Of a stretch of DNA of 64,000 nucleotides, positions 41,301-49,013 are shown one piece after another. A program made the translations under genes and the position numbers. Source of the stretch: Eublepharis macularius (taxonomy: Eukaryota > Chordata > Lepidosauria > Squamata > Eublepharidae); contig NC_072805.1 of the NCBI RefSeq assembly GCF_028583425.1, positions 15,448,001 to 15,512,000 on the forward strand. Reading direction: 5' to 3'. Below the pieces are notes generated by a model. The model did not search any database. It was not told the origin of the DNA and was given only the letters and a program-made list of their open reading frames with translations. Position 1 is the first letter of the stretch, and each line of letters starts with the position of its first letter.

Positions 41301-42888
41301 CATCTCCTGTGATGACAACAGGTACCTCGTTTATGGGGCAGTCAGCTGTCGTTGCAAGCTGGCTAGGCTTGTGGAGATTAAAAAGAAGAATGAAACCCTG
41401 TTTTTGCCTTGTGTTTGTGTGATGGGAGCATGGCTGGCAACCAAGTCAGGATTCCCTCTTCCTCTCAGTGGAAGCAATGAACAAGTATGTTTCGATTTCA
41501 AAAGACAGTCGCAGCTGGAGGAAGTGCAAGAAAAAAGGATTACATGACTTCATGTTCCCTGGGCGGGGGGCTTATTGCCATTGCAACTCAAGGCATGGTG
41601 TTTGTTCCCTTACTATGCTGCTGAAACGCAAATCTCTCTAGCTTTTCCATGGCTGTGGTGAAGGCCAGTCAACAGAATTTTAGCTGTACATTCTCTGCTT
41701 GCTGATGTAGAGGAGTTTGGTTTAAATAATGAACCTCGCTGGGCATATGTTGGCATTCTTACCTCTGTCATGGGAGGCTTTTTTTTTTTTTTACAAAGAA
41801 TGCCCTAACTTCAATATGTCACCTCTGCATGAAACTCTTGCTTTGCAAGTTCGCTACATGTACAGTCTTCTAAACCGTATCCAAAAGATGATAAGACACC
41901 AATGAGAATTGCTTTAATTCAAAACGTTCTTGGAATAGTTTAACAGTTAGTAGACCAGAGCAAGAGTTCCTTCTGTCATATGTTTCAGAGAACGAAGACC
42001 TACCTGGGCAGAAGAAAGAAGATTAAATGCAGAGACATTTGGGATTCCATTGCGTCCAAACCGTGGCCGTGGGGGCTTCAGAGGGAGAGGAGGTGGCAGC
42101 GGAGTTGGCGGCTTCCGGGGTGCTAGAGGGCGTGGCGGCACCAGAGGAAACTTCAGCGTCCCTCGAGGGTTTCGTGGTGGATTCAGAGGTGGACGTGGTG
42201 GCAGGGAGTTTGCAGACTTTGAATACAGGGTAACGTAGTTCTCGTCTCAAAGCATTGCTTTTTTCATCTCCTCAGACCCTATAACCTCGCAAAGAGACCC
42301 TTACCTCAACCCAGAAGCCATGTCCAGAGGAAAGTTGAATAGTGAGAAAAAGCTCTGTCATACTAATGTCACCACAAGCTTCCATTTCTTCCACAATTCT
42401 GATTTTAAAAGCATTAGTTGGGAATTCAGCCATAGATGTCTTTTTAAAAGCCAATAAGGCGAAACTTTGTTTTAGAATGGAAAGCTGTCCTTGTGAAGGT
42501 TCTCATCAGCAGCAGTGCAACACCTGCTCTCACCATGTTTTTGTTTTAGCTGCCGCTGTAGAGCCAGGCAACAGGCCCGCTTCGTGCTCTGCATGTAGTC
42601 AGGCCTCCTTAGCTGAGTTGGGCTAGAAAGAAATTGGATTCCGGCATTTGAAAAACAACAAATGAACAGATTTTACCTGGTTTGTTTTAAAAAAGAAAAG
42701 GAAGTCCAATGCACTCTGAAGGAAGCTAGGCATAGCATAAAATTCTGTTATCCAGCTTCCTCTAGCATGGCTTCTACGCGTTCATATTTGATTCGACTCC
42801 TTGTTTGGTTGAGCAGTAAGTAACAGTAATGTTATGTGGGGGGGGGGTCGGTTTTGTTTTTCAGAAAGACAACAAAGTTGCTGCATAG
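17102..42888 (+). CDS. LSM14A: LSM14A, mRNA-processing body assembly factor (full coding span, 10 exons)
   Basis: LSM14A (RAP55) is a cytoplasmic RNA-binding protein of P-bodies and stress granules. It partners with DDX6 and 4E-T and represses translation; in mammals it is also reported in antiviral sensing. The joined CDS is 17102-17222, 29867-30030, 32452-32584, 34513-34632, 35665-35826, 36860-36922, 39983-40162, 41159-41321, 41989-42229 and 42865-42888, giving 456 residues (human about 463). Domains in order: LSm domain (about 1-82), a Ser/Thr/Gln-rich linker, an RGG stretch (262-279), the DFDF box (about 283-315), the FFD box (about 350-366), the TFG box (about 372-391) and a C-terminal RGG tract (394-445). 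All introns are GT-AG and all phases agree. The start has a purine at -3 and opens [14 protein letters not shown] as in other vertebrates. I see no damage. Confidence 0.97.
17397..17570 (+). repeat. GTTGCC-type transposon copy near the start of intron 1
   Basis: GGGGTTGCCAACTTTGGG at the left and GATTGGCAACCC at the right are inverted ends of the family seen whole at 60719-60946. It lies about 175 bp past the exon 1 donor, at the edge of the CpG island. Confidence 0.7.
17605..17810 (-). repeat. 5S rRNA-derived SINE remnant
   Basis: The stretch TACTAACCAAGGC...CCTGCTTAGCTTT...GATCTGACCAGATC is the reverse complement of the central part of 5S rRNA. The attached body (GGAAAGTGCCCTCAAGTC...) is not 5S. 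This is therefore a SINE with a 5S-like head on the minus strand and not a working 5S gene. A second copy is in intron 5. Confidence 0.75.
18300..18455 (-). repeat. tRNA-derived SINE, antisense in LSM14A intron 1
   Basis: Minus-strand head AGTGGTTAGACTAGGATCTG, a B-box-like region, and the body segment GGTCACCCAG/CTGGGTGACC identify the tRNA-SINE family also present at 19240-19432 and 49613-49700. It is moderately diverged. Confidence 0.65.
19090..19160. repeat. Short interspersed repeat fragment
   Basis: GCCTTGCTGGGTCAGACCAG followed by CTTCTAGTCCAACATCCTG matches a segment repeated at 33290-33345 in intron 3. The family name is uncertain. Confidence 0.45.
19240..19432 (-). repeat. tRNA-derived SINE, antisense in LSM14A intron 1
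   Basis: The same body as the copy at 18300-18455, including GGTCACCCGATGGGC and GAACCTAGTTGTCCC. The plus-strand left part (CCTGCTGCTCTTCCTGATAA) is the SINE tail in reverse. Confidence 0.6.
19655..19795 (+). repeat. Unclassified repeat, first copy
   Basis: GAAATTGACAGAGCCTTC, GAAATTAACAAACCCTC and TAGCTAACATTG appear in the same order at 53018-53195. The two copies share about 150 nt. I do not recognise the family. Confidence 0.5.
25202..25322. repeat. Imperfect palindrome with arms of about 55 bp, intron 1
   Basis: 25204-25258 and 25266-25319 are inverted repeats of about 55 nt with several mismatches, including GAGTGCATCTTTTG and CAAAAGATGCACTC. A GGTTGGATCCAGAG motif 40 nt to the left suggests a MITE core, but outer edges are not defined. 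Confidence 0.5.
26571..27039. mobile_element. CRE-bearing hAT-like transposon, long copy, in LSM14A intron 1
   Basis: The left end CAGGGCTGAATCTAGGG and right end CGTCGATCCAGCCCTG are inverted. The flanks GCCTCTAT (26563-26570) and CTCTCTAT (27040-27047) resemble a decayed 8-bp duplication. The 469-bp, very CpG-rich core includes TGACGTCA at 26667-26674 and an internal inverted pair around 26800-26900. It is related to 4936-5116. Long frames on both strands are composition effects. Confidence 0.75.
27280..27400 (-). repeat. LINE 3'-tail remnant
   Basis: TATAGTCTGCCTTTCTTACT followed by GACTCAAGGCAGATTACAC is a 3'-end motif shared, in the other direction, with 45085-45172 and with 14130-14185. 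No coding part remains. Confidence 0.45.
28105..28398 (+). mobile_element. Fold-back repeat, family 1, in LSM14A intron 1
   Basis: Arms 28138-28260 and 28276-28398 are inverted over about 123 nt with a handful of mismatches and a 15-nt loop. A 33-nt unpaired head (28105-28137) precedes the arm. The direct repeat AATTCTGTTTTA flanks it exactly (28093-28104 and 28399-28410). Like the 5.8-kb copy, the right arm ends in CCAT with no tail. Confidence 0.8.
28425..28640. repeat. LINE 3'-region remnant
   Basis: CAGGCCATTCCACAAGATGG and neighbouring text resemble the 3' part of L2-clade LINEs. It is short and too decayed to place precisely. Confidence 0.35.
28684..29117. mobile_element. Non-autonomous hAT-like transposon with perfect 8-bp target duplication
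   Basis: The direct repeat AGTAAGAT at 28676-28683 and 29118-29125 is exact. The ends CAGGGCTCATTTGG and CGAAATGACCCCTG are inverted repeats. The 434-bp core of GGCCAAAA/TTTTGGCC-rich DNA matches the element at 8127-8558 in reverse. It lies 740 bp before LSM14A exon 2. No transposase. Confidence 0.85.
29867..30030 (+). CDS. LSM14A: LSM14A coding exon 2
   Basis: Completes the valine codon begun in exon 1 and encodes residues 41-95 ([20 protein letters not shown]...DPAIVQ). It finishes the LSm domain, including the FRGSDIKDL segment. The acceptor is TTCACAG, the donor GTACAG. Confidence 0.97.
31560..32030 (-). repeat. L2/CR1-like LINE 3' remnant, antisense
   Basis: Read on the minus strand, phrases such as the complement of CAAAAGCTCTCTGAAACTCT and GGCTGTGAGGAGGACGGATG fit the 3' part of an L2/CR1-type LINE. 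It is heavily decayed, with no useful frame. Confidence 0.45.
32243..32396. repeat. TTGGATCCAACC-type TIR element, 55 bp upstream of exon 3
   Basis: Begins TTGGGTTGGATCCAGCC and ends GGTGGATCCAACA, inverted with respect to each other. Related to 12411-12590. Its right edge is about 55 bp before the exon 3 acceptor, near where a branch point would lie. Confidence 0.5.
32452..32584 (+). CDS. LSM14A: LSM14A coding exon 3
   Basis: Encodes [20 protein letters not shown] through [10 protein letters not shown], the Ser/Gly-rich linker after the LSm domain. The acceptor is CCTTTAG; the donor GTACGT follows the first base of the next codon. Confidence 0.95.
32585..34512 (+). other. LSM14A: LSM14A intron 3
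   Basis: Contains the interspersed repeat at 33276-33610; elsewhere I see no recognised repeat or conserved exon. Confidence 0.6.
33276..33610 (+). repeat. Interspersed repeat (GAATTCCACGATTTAGTTAC family)
   Basis: A continuous repeat of about 330 nt with the landmarks CAGACCTGTGGTCCCTCTAG, CACCATGGCTAGTAGCCACT and GAATTCCACGATTTAG, a sequence family common in reptile DNA. A piece of it recurs at 19090-19160. I do not assign it to a named family. Confidence 0.5.
34513..34632 (+). CDS. LSM14A: LSM14A coding exon 4
   Basis: Encodes [16 protein letters not shown] through SLKTQLSQ in the linker. The acceptor reads CAGGAG, a tandem NAGNAG site. The first AG adds one glycine; the second (start 34516) would drop it without changing frame. 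The donor is GTAAAA. Confidence 0.93.
34633..35664 (+). other. LSM14A: LSM14A intron 4
   Basis: Mostly without recognised features. 35551-35590 is a 3' piece of the tRNA-derived SINE that is also nested in the RTE-BovB fragment (AGGTAAAGGTAGTCCCCTGT). Confidence 0.6.
35665..35826 (+). CDS. LSM14A: LSM14A coding exon 5
   Basis: Encodes [19 protein letters not shown] through SLENQEHRR, with [14 protein letters not shown] matching the conserved linker block of vertebrate LSM14A. The acceptor is TTTCAG, the donor GTAAAC, phase 1 on both sides. Confidence 0.95.
35827..36859 (+). other. LSM14A: LSM14A intron 5
   Basis: Holds a 5S-derived SINE at 35960-36176. The remainder shows no recognised repeat or exon. 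Confidence 0.6.
35960..36176 (-). repeat. 5S rRNA-derived SINE
   Basis: GGTCTCCCAGGTACTAACCA followed by CTTAGCTTCTAAGAT and GCAGGCTAGCCTGGGCCATC is antisense to 5S rRNA (internal promoter region). It is preceded by the non-5S body starting AGTGCTACCAAGTCGCAGCC. The copy is diverged and not a 5S gene. Confidence 0.75.
36860..36922 (+). CDS. LSM14A: LSM14A coding exon 6
   Basis: A 63-nt exon encoding [21 protein letters not shown], equivalent to the charged [20 protein letters not shown] block of human LSM14A. The acceptor is CCCTAG, the donor GTAAAT. Confidence 0.95.
37376..37968 (+). mobile_element. Non-autonomous Helitron with minisatellite core
   Basis: The 5' end TCCTACTGTATAAAAGGC after an A is the Helitron start typical of squamate and bat elements. 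The 3' end is CTAG at 37965-37968, preceded by a hairpin formed by CCTGTTGT and ACAACGAG. Between them, 37515-37915 is a tandem array. The base after CTAG is C, not the usual T. No Rep/helicase is encoded. Confidence 0.75.
37515..37915 (+). repeat. Minisatellite, about 8 units of 50-60 bp
   Basis: Units share CTGGGATCAGG, a GGAGCAG or similar, GGCAATGCCC and CACCTTCACCCAG. They vary in length and sequence. The open frames running through the array are repeat-derived. It lies wholly inside the Helitron. Confidence 0.8.
39215..39417 (+). repeat. tRNA-derived SINE, second family (GATAATAATA tail)
   Basis: CCCCAGCTGTATTGTGAGGA, GACTTTGTTTATCACTCTGA and GTATATAAGCA match the copy at 51829-52046 in the same order. 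The head is weak in this copy (GCCAGTTCGACTCCCGC as a B box). Confidence 0.65.
39983..40162 (+). CDS. LSM14A: LSM14A coding exon 7 (RGG and DFDF box)
   Basis: Encodes [20 protein letters not shown], then [20 protein letters not shown] and HNKLKLK. The DFDF motif at residues 288-291 is the part known to bind the DEAD-box helicase DDX6. The acceptor is CCCCAG, the donor GTAAAC. Confidence 0.97.
40235..40362 (+). repeat. tRNA-derived SINE, 3' part
   Basis: GTTGTTGTGAGATTAAAATG, CTGCTCTGGATCCTCATTGG and GAAGTAAATAAATAAA are the 3' body and tail of the tRNA-SINE family found antisense in intron 1. It starts about 70 nt after the exon 7 donor. Confidence 0.6.
40757..40871. repeat. Imperfect palindrome in intron 7
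   Basis: The core arms 40780-40806 and 40820-40846 match at 25 of 27 positions, around a 13-nt loop. Weaker pairing extends outward to ATTGCAGGT and its complement. It is probably a MITE core. Confidence 0.55.
41159..41321 (+). CDS. LSM14A: LSM14A coding exon 8 (FFD box)
   Basis: Encodes [20 protein letters not shown] to NISCDDN with [18 protein letters not shown] as the FFD box (residues 350-367), which binds EDC4 in related proteins. It ends two bases into the arginine codon 369. The acceptor is CCCCAG, the donor GTACCT. Confidence 0.97.
41322..41988 (+). other. LSM14A: LSM14A intron 8
   Basis: A short intron with no recognised repeat. The frame of exon 8 stays open for about 225 nt past the donor (to 41547), so retention would add a novel tail; I see no sign that this is used. 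Confidence 0.6.
41989..42229 (+). CDS. LSM14A: LSM14A coding exon 9 (TFG box and RGG tract)
   Basis: Encodes [20 protein letters not shown] (TFG box, binding DDX6 in RAP55 proteins) and then RGG/RGRGG repeats ending REFADFEYR. The glycine-arginine tract fits RNA binding and arginine methylation. The acceptor is TTTCAG, the donor GTAACG. Confidence 0.97.
42865..42888 (+). CDS. LSM14A: LSM14A terminal coding exon 10
   Basis: Encodes KDNKVAA and the stop codon TAG (42886-42888). Phase 0 joins it cleanly to exon 9. From memory, human LSM14A isoforms differ at this last exon and this tail matches one of them. The acceptor is TTTTTCAG. Confidence 0.9.
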   Translation, partial: KDNKVAA

Positions 42889-43522
42889 CCTGCAAGAAGC
42901 TGAAAGCCGGGTGGACGTGCAGATCACCAGATCATCGTCGTCCAGAGAATGTGTCGGTCTTTGCAAAGAATTGACTTAATTTGCTGTAAAACTCGTCACC
43001 AGCACTGGGGTTTGTTTTTAATTTTGAAGGGGTTTGAAGCAGTGACCATTCTGAAAAAATTGCCATCTTCAGAAACAAGAAGCATTAAATATATTTGCGA
43101 TAGAAAAAAAATAAGTAATTTCTTACATATAGTTGAACTATAAAGCAGTATGTCAGTGGCGTTTTAAGTATTTTTTTCACCACAGACAGGATTTTTCTTA
43201 ACTAAATTGTATTCGATTGCTGCAGGTTGCAAAGACAATAGTATGCAGAAGGCCGTCAGTACTGTGAGTGTGTTGATCCACTGAAGGTTGTTTTTGGGAC
43301 TCCTGTAATAACCCTTTTCTGAAATAGTTGTACTTTTTGTCAGATAGGGTGCTGGGCAGTAGAAAACTTGATTTGTCAGTTTAAAAATGTAAACACAGTA
43401 AATATTGTTTCTTAGGCAAAGGAAAACTTTTTATAGTTGTAAAATTCCATGATTAACCCATTGCCAAAGAAACATTGAAGAACTTTGTATAGCTGTATAA
43501 AAAGCAACTAATTTTTTAAAAG

Positions 43523-43528
43523 AATAAA
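43523..43528 (+). terminator. LSM14A: LSM14A proximal polyadenylation signal AATAAA
   Basis: AATAAA about 635 nt after the stop, followed by a T- and GT-containing stretch (GCTGTGTTGAG). Confidence 0.6.
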
Positions 43529-44189
43529 ACATTTTTAAGTCAACAGACCTGCTGTGTTGAGACGCTAAAACATACACACATGAGAGTTTGTTTGGGTTTT
43601 TTTTTTCCTTTGTAGCTTTTCAGGCTTTAAACTCATTTGGTTTTTATATTTTGACTACAGATAAAAAAATCGAAAATGTTTTTCATGATACAAAACCTAT
43701 ATAAAACAATTCTGACTTGGCAAGAATTTCAGTTTTGTATTTTATGGCACATCAAAGGGTTTGACCAAATTTTACAAAGTGCTTTGTCAATCGAGACCAG
43801 CCTAGATGCTTCATGTCGCAATTTGCGTTAATTGATCCGGCTGAAAAGTCAGTGACCCAGGCAGGCAAGTTCTGACGCTCCCGCTTGTGCCTGGCATAAA
43901 AACGAAAAGTCTCCATGTATCAGTTCTTGAAATGTTGACCTTTGTTTTAATATTGTTGACATACTCGATTTAAAAGTGAATTTCCTAGTGTTTGAAATTG
44001 CTTGAGTTTTGATGGACTGTAGCTTGGAGACACTGAATGTTCCTTTTTAGACAGTATCCCACAAGTGATTTGGTATGGAGTAATTGTACACCAATTCTGA
44101 ATAACTAGTTTAATTACTTTTTATATTAAGTTATATTAGGTACAGTAATCTGGTAATTTGTGTTTGTATTTGTATATGAAAGCCACAGG

Positions 44190-44195
44190 AATAAA
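44190..44195 (+). terminator. LSM14A: LSM14A middle polyadenylation signal AATAAA
   Basis: AATAAA with an ATTAAA at 44207-44212 and a T-rich tract (TTTTTTATC, TGTTTTTTTTG) directly after, a good downstream element. Confidence 0.65.
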
Positions 44196-44749
44196 GGGAT
44201 CCAAAGATTAAAGCATTTTTTTATCTTAATTTGCTGTTTTTTTTGTTTCTCAATGTTTAATAGTGATCAGATGTGGATAACTGCACTGTTAGGAAACGGG
44301 GATATTTAAAAAGCGATTGATAGAATCATATTTTGTATCTTTTTGTATAGCACTACAAGGAAAGTATTTTGTAATTGGTTTCCTTATGAGGTCACGTATT
44401 TGGCAGATGTAGAATTTAGATACTCTTGTTTAGTAATATTTTGCATGTTAACAATGCCTTTTTGGGATCCACAAATCATCATACTGAACAGTTGTTTTTT
44501 CAGAACAAAAGGCAAGTCCTGTCTTATTGCAATAACAATGTATACTGTCTGAAGTATCCCAAGTTTATTTAAACAAGATAATATTGTAAATACCAATGAG
44601 ATGTGCTGTGAAGGTATGAATTAGTTTCATCTTACCCACCAATCCTTTGGGTTTACTAGTTGGGGTGTGTTTGTACCCCAGAAAAAAAGAGCATGACATA
44701 CCTTCAATGTACCTTGCTACAGCAGAGTGGGGCTTTTATTTTAAGCCAG

Positions 44750-44755
44750 AATAAA
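44750..44755 (+). terminator. LSM14A: LSM14A distal polyadenylation signal AATAAA
   Basis: AATAAA followed within 30 nt by TCTTTGTGAAAGTCTTTTTT. This is the last such signal before repeat-bearing intergenic DNA resumes. Confidence 0.6.
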
Positions 44756-44789
44756 ACAGTTCAGAAAGAAAAGTCTTTGTGAAAGTCTT

Positions 44790-46085
44790 TTTTTTCCCCT
44801 ATCCCAACCTTCTTTCAAAGGGGGGAGGAAATGCTAAATCTGTTTTTTTTCCCTTCTTGCTTGTATAGTGGTGAAGCCTGCACAGTTGTTTCAGACTGCA
44901 TCTTTCCATTTACAAAAAAAGGTACAGATGTGGTTCTTGAGCTAATTGGGTCAGTTAACAGTTAATAAATTACAGGACCAAGCTGGCAGACACCAGAGAG
45001 TTCTTAATGAATTAAAACAGGAGTTTGCCCATAATGACAATATAGCAGGGTGGGGGTTGTAGGACGAGTCTTCTGCAGCTTGGACAGCAAAAGAGACGTG
45101 GTTATATTTTATAATCCTCCTTGAGTCTTAATGAGAAAGGCGAACTATAAATTAAAGGAAGGAAGGAAGGAATGTGTTGTGGAACCTTAGACAAATAGAC
45201 TGGAGCAGAAGCTTTCCATGACATGCATGAGGTGTTGCATTCCATTGGCAGGTGTATTCTCAATCGGCAAGTTACCAGCAGAAAGGGGGAGGGAAGGCCA
45301 CTGAGCCCAACGCGCCCAAGATTTCGCCGTGCTGCAAGATCCAGTCCAACTATAGCACCTGTCCAAAGCAGTTAAAAGTGAGTTCCACATGGCCGGATGG
45401 GTGCCAGAAGTCACCACCTCCAGGCACAGTGCAGACTCAGAGGGTGACCAGGCGCCACTGGCAGTCAGCTGCAGTTAAGGATGCTGTAGCCACGTCCTAA
45501 ACATTTACTAGAGGGATCCCCAACATGCCCCTATAATGAATACTGTCACTTTGCCAAGTCATTGAAGTGATTGGAGCATTCTGTCTTTTGACTGTTTCTG
45601 TCTATTCTGCTATGTCATAAAACGCTTGGATTTCTAACCTTTTGTGTAATAATAGCATGTCTTCCCATTTGAATGCAACACTTCATGAATCGTATAAAGG
45701 GAAGTCCTACCATACCAATCTTTTGGAGTTATTTGCATGTGTTAATGAACATTTCTGTAACGGTAATGTAGCTGCTGTTACATGACCTTTCAAAAAGCTT
45801 TGGACGAAGTTCTTCAAAGTATCTTGAGTACACTTAGCAGTTAGGAGGTAAGAGAATGGGTCCTTCTGTGCATAATTGCATAAGTAATTGATTACAGAGG
45901 GAAACAAAACATTGGAGCAATGAAGGGGGAAGGATTTTCCAGTGATCTCTACTGGGACTTGTGCTATCTCGCCTAAAGTTCATGAAGTATCTTGAACTGG
46001 GCCATGCAGGTGGAATTTTGTTTGCAAATTGTTTAGGATGACAAAGGCGCAAGCCTACCTGTGGAGAACTCCAAAAGGAATATCT
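44790..46085. other. Intergenic DNA after LSM14A
   Basis: No gene is seen. 45085-45172 is a LINE-type 3' tail (CCTTGAGTCTTAATGAGAAA, then a GGAA run). The other parts are unassigned. Confidence 0.4.
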
Positions 46086-46320
46086 CCAGGCACAGGAGGC
46101 AGGTGGTAGAATGGCAAATGGAATTTGAGCAAGTGTAAAATGAAGCAGAAGGCAGTAGGAAAGGAAGACCTAAAACAAGATGGCTTGACTCGATAAATGA
46201 AGCCACGCCCTCCAGTTTGCAAGATCCGAGCAAGTCTGCTAACGATAGGACGTTTTGGAGGTCTTTCATTCATAGGGTCGCCACAGGTCGGAGGTGACTT
46301 GACTGCACATAGCGCACACT
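46086..46320 (+). repeat. RTE-BovB 3' end, plus a short CR1-like piece
   Basis: 46140-46320 matches the RTE-BovB 3' end in sense orientation (GATGGCTTGACTCGATAAAT, GGACGTTTTGGAGGTC, GTCGGAGGTGACTTGACTGC). 46090-46135 (GAATGGCAAATGGAATTTGA) looks like a short CR1 segment joined to it. Confidence 0.65.
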
Positions 46321-47600
46321 AAATGAAGCACTTTTTGCACCAGCCTCGCATAAACTTTGGGATTTTAATGGGCAGCGAGAGACTGAGGAAGGAATCTCTA
46401 GATTGTGATCTGCTCAAAAGAGCCTCTTGGGAAAGAAAACTGCAGGAGAAAAGCATCTTTGGTAGCAGAACAGATCTATGGGATCTATCCCAATGTCTTG
46501 CTACCGAGTGAGTATCAAGGTGTGGGGAGGGGGTGAAGAGCAGGCAGAGCCCTTTAAATGACCCCCTCAGGCTCTTGCTCAGCACTGACTGAACTCTGGT
46601 GCAACTTCTGACTGCGAGGCATGATCGCGCCTCCGTGTCCATCTTGGCTCTTTGCTTCAAGAGCAGAGATGAGGTTGATTCCTTTACAGGCAGCCCAACA
46701 GAATCAGTGGCGAATCAAAAACTTGCTTATCCTTCCAGGGCTGGCAACATTCAAGCAGGGCGTCTATACTAAGCAAGCTGCCTAACAGCCAGATATGCCG
46801 CAGGTGAAGCCACACTTGTGGGGCTGCAGTAGTGGGGAAGGCACCATCGGTTAAACTGTATTCTTGGCAGCTTGCAATGGAGCCCAGGGGAACAAGGGAA
46901 TGAGCAACCCCCTTTGCCCAACTTGCTCAATCAGGGATGCTGTTGCATAAGAGCTTTGACTTTCATGGCTTTTCTCTGTGTTAGGGGTTAGCAAGTAGGG
47001 GTGCCCTATCACCACCTCTATTACTACCTTCACTTTTTAGGATGAGGCTGAACCAAAGAACATGGTGACCCAGGTTAACCCTGGGGACATGCTGCTGTTT
47101 ATAGAGCGAGTTGCTACTGGGAAGCTCCTTTTAACAGCATGGCAGGGGCCATGATTCTGGTAGGGACCACTGAGGCATGCCGTGCCATTTAGGGTGGGGG
47201 GAATTGCATGGGGGAAGGCAGGAGACCCTCCTCCCCTTACATTGCACTGGTCCCTCCAGAAATTGCCCCATGTGGTACTGTTAAAAGGAGCTCCCTAGAG
47301 GGAACTCACTTTTCAAAATGGCAGCATGTCCCTGGAGAGAACTTAGCAGCATCGTCTCATCTAGCTTGGCTCTTAGTGACGGGGCGGGGGGCAGAATCCT
47401 CTCTCCTGCCTTAGGCCCCCAAGGTTCATGGCCACCCTTATATCCACTGGCCGGAGGAAGTTGTAGACATGTCATCTCCATGGAGTGGAGGGGGGGAATT
47501 CATTGTAAGGTATGCTGAGAAGAAACAGAAGGTACAAGCGGTTAATGTTATGAGCCTCATCACTGGCAGGGTGCTAGGAGAAATCACAAGCACTTAGAAG
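46321..47600. other. Intergenic stretch with an inverted repeat
   Basis: 47110-47310 contains inverted segments (AAGCTCCTTTTAACAG and CTGTTAAAAGGAGCT) with further pairing between them, the pattern of a MITE core. No gene is seen. 46321-47100 is unassigned. Confidence 0.4.
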
Positions 47601-47616
47601 TAATTGGTGAAATAGT

Positions 47617-47820
47617 AAGGAGTCTGGTAGCACCTTTTAAGACTAACCAACTTATCTGTAGCCTAAGCTGAGAACCACAGCTCTCTTCGTCCGCATCTGA
47701 TGAAGAGAGCTGTGGTTCTTGGAAGCTTTAGGCTACAAATAAGTTGGTTAGTCTTAAAGGTGCCATCAAACTCCTTACTATTTTGTAACTACAGACTAAC
47801 ACAGATAACTCCTCTGGATC
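47617..47820 (-). mobile_element. Fold-back repeat, family 2
   Basis: Arms of about 75 nt (47614-47688 and 47702-47779) pair imperfectly around a 13-nt loop. The 41-nt head (47780-47820) is on the right, so the element reads on the minus strand, and resembles the head of the 16.3-kb copy. The direct repeat TAATTGGTGAAATAGT at 47601-47616 and 47821-47836 is exact over 16 nt, though its last 7 nt also fit the arm. Confidence 0.75.
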
Positions 47821-47836
47821 TAATTGGTGAAATAGT

Positions 47837-48249
47837 TATTAACCCATGCTCTGTTATCTCTGACCGGCTTTTGCCCAGACATCCCGCATCCAGGATTTTA
47901 AGCATAGCTTGGTGTGAGCTACCCCTGGGTGACAGGATTGTGGCTCCATGAGTGAACCCTCAGCCTTACTGGGATATGTCACTGGCTCCATAATGTGGTT
48001 TTTCCTGTGGCAGGCAGGGAGTCCGTAGAACATAGCAAAAGTGAAGCCTGGTCAACTGTGTGTATGAATGAATGGCGCTCACTGTGAAACCAGACAGCTC
48101 AGATGTGGCCAGGCCTAAGCTTGGGGTTCAAGATCTTTTGGTGCTTCTCACTTTGGTTAGAAAAGCTAGAATTCATGTGAGCCATGAAATCTAGTTTCCT
48201 CCTGTAACCTGGTGGCTTCTAGGCAGGCATCCAGAAGTCTTCCAGTCGT
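47837..48249. other. Intergenic stretch without recognised features
   Basis: No exon or repeat edge is seen. Confidence 0.35.
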
Positions 48250-48413
48250 TTACAGCTGTGTTAGTATAAAAGTAAAAGCCCCAAAGCCAAGAACTCAATC
48301 CATGCAGCACCTTGATCAGAACAAATCTAATAACACAGAACAAGGTGTGAGCTTTCAAGTTCACCGAAACGCTTCATCAGGGCAGATGTTACCAAATTTA
48401 AAAAAAAAAAAAA
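48250..48413 (+). repeat. Family 2-like fold-back relative, single arm with A-run
   Basis: GCTGTGTTAGTATAAAAGTA, then GTGAGCTTTCAAGTTCACCG and CGCTTCATCAGGGCAG, follow the order of a family 2 head and arm. There is no second arm. It ends close to an A-run of 13 (48401-48413), unlike the palindromic copies. Confidence 0.45.
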
Positions 48414-48820
48414 TTCAGGTGGTGGTGTTAGGACAGCCTTCTCATGGCAGTGTATGGTGGATTCGCTGACAGGCTAAGCAGAATCAGGTTTCAGTACCAT
48501 ATGCCATTTCAGGGCAGAAAAGAAACCTGTTGTTTCCTCGACTCTGCACAGTTATGGCTTCTGTTGTGACTTGTGCATTTGGTTCTCCCCGCTTACCAAA
48601 AGCTTGTTCTCCTCACACAAGCCATGTGGGACAGCCCCATTCCGTCCACTGTTCAAAGTGGCATCCTTTTCATTCTGTTTTGCAGCTGGGAATGCCTAGG
48701 ATTCCAGCCACAGTAGTATTAGTGGTTGCCAGCTTAACCAAAACCACAGGGCTACGCTGCAAGTAAAGTCAGTGTGTGGAAATTGCTAAATAGGAAGTGA
48801 TTGGCCAGGATTAGGGGGGG

Positions 48821-49013
48821 GGGGCTGTGGTTCAGTGGAAGAGAATCTGCTTGGCAAACAGAAGGTCCCAGGTTCAATCTTAAAAGGATCAAGGGGTAGG
48901 GGACATGAAAGATCTCTGCCTGAGATCTTGGTGACCTGCTGCCGTATGAGCAGACAACAATGGCCTTGATGGACCGACTAATGGTCTGATTCAATATAAG
49001 GCAGCTTCATGCA
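48821..49013 (+). repeat. Sauria SINE (tRNA-derived)
   Basis: GCTGTGGTTCAGTGGAAGAG (A box), GGTCCCAGGTTCAATC (B box), the body GAAAGATCTCTGCCTGAGA, and the tail TAAGGCAGCTTCATG are the landmarks of the squamate Sauria SINE. The copy is nearly full length. Confidence 0.85.

Larger units (their letters stand above)
42889..44780 (+). other. LSM14A: LSM14A 3' untranslated region
   Basis: Repeat-free, AT-rich sequence of about 1.9 kb after the stop codon. It contains three AATAAA signals. The lack of interspersed repeats, in a window otherwise full of them, supports its being transcribed UTR under constraint. The exact 3' end is not known. Confidence 0.75.

Noticed and set aside
41322-41547. Extension of the LSM14A exon 8 frame into intron 8 as an alternative C-terminus
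   Set aside because: The exon 8 donor is canonical and the downstream FFD-TFG-RGG order is conserved; nothing beyond an open frame supports retention.
48826-48876. Possible tRNA gene (A and B boxes present)
   Set aside because: The boxes belong to the head of a Sauria SINE; the cloverleaf is not maintained and the SINE body follows directly.
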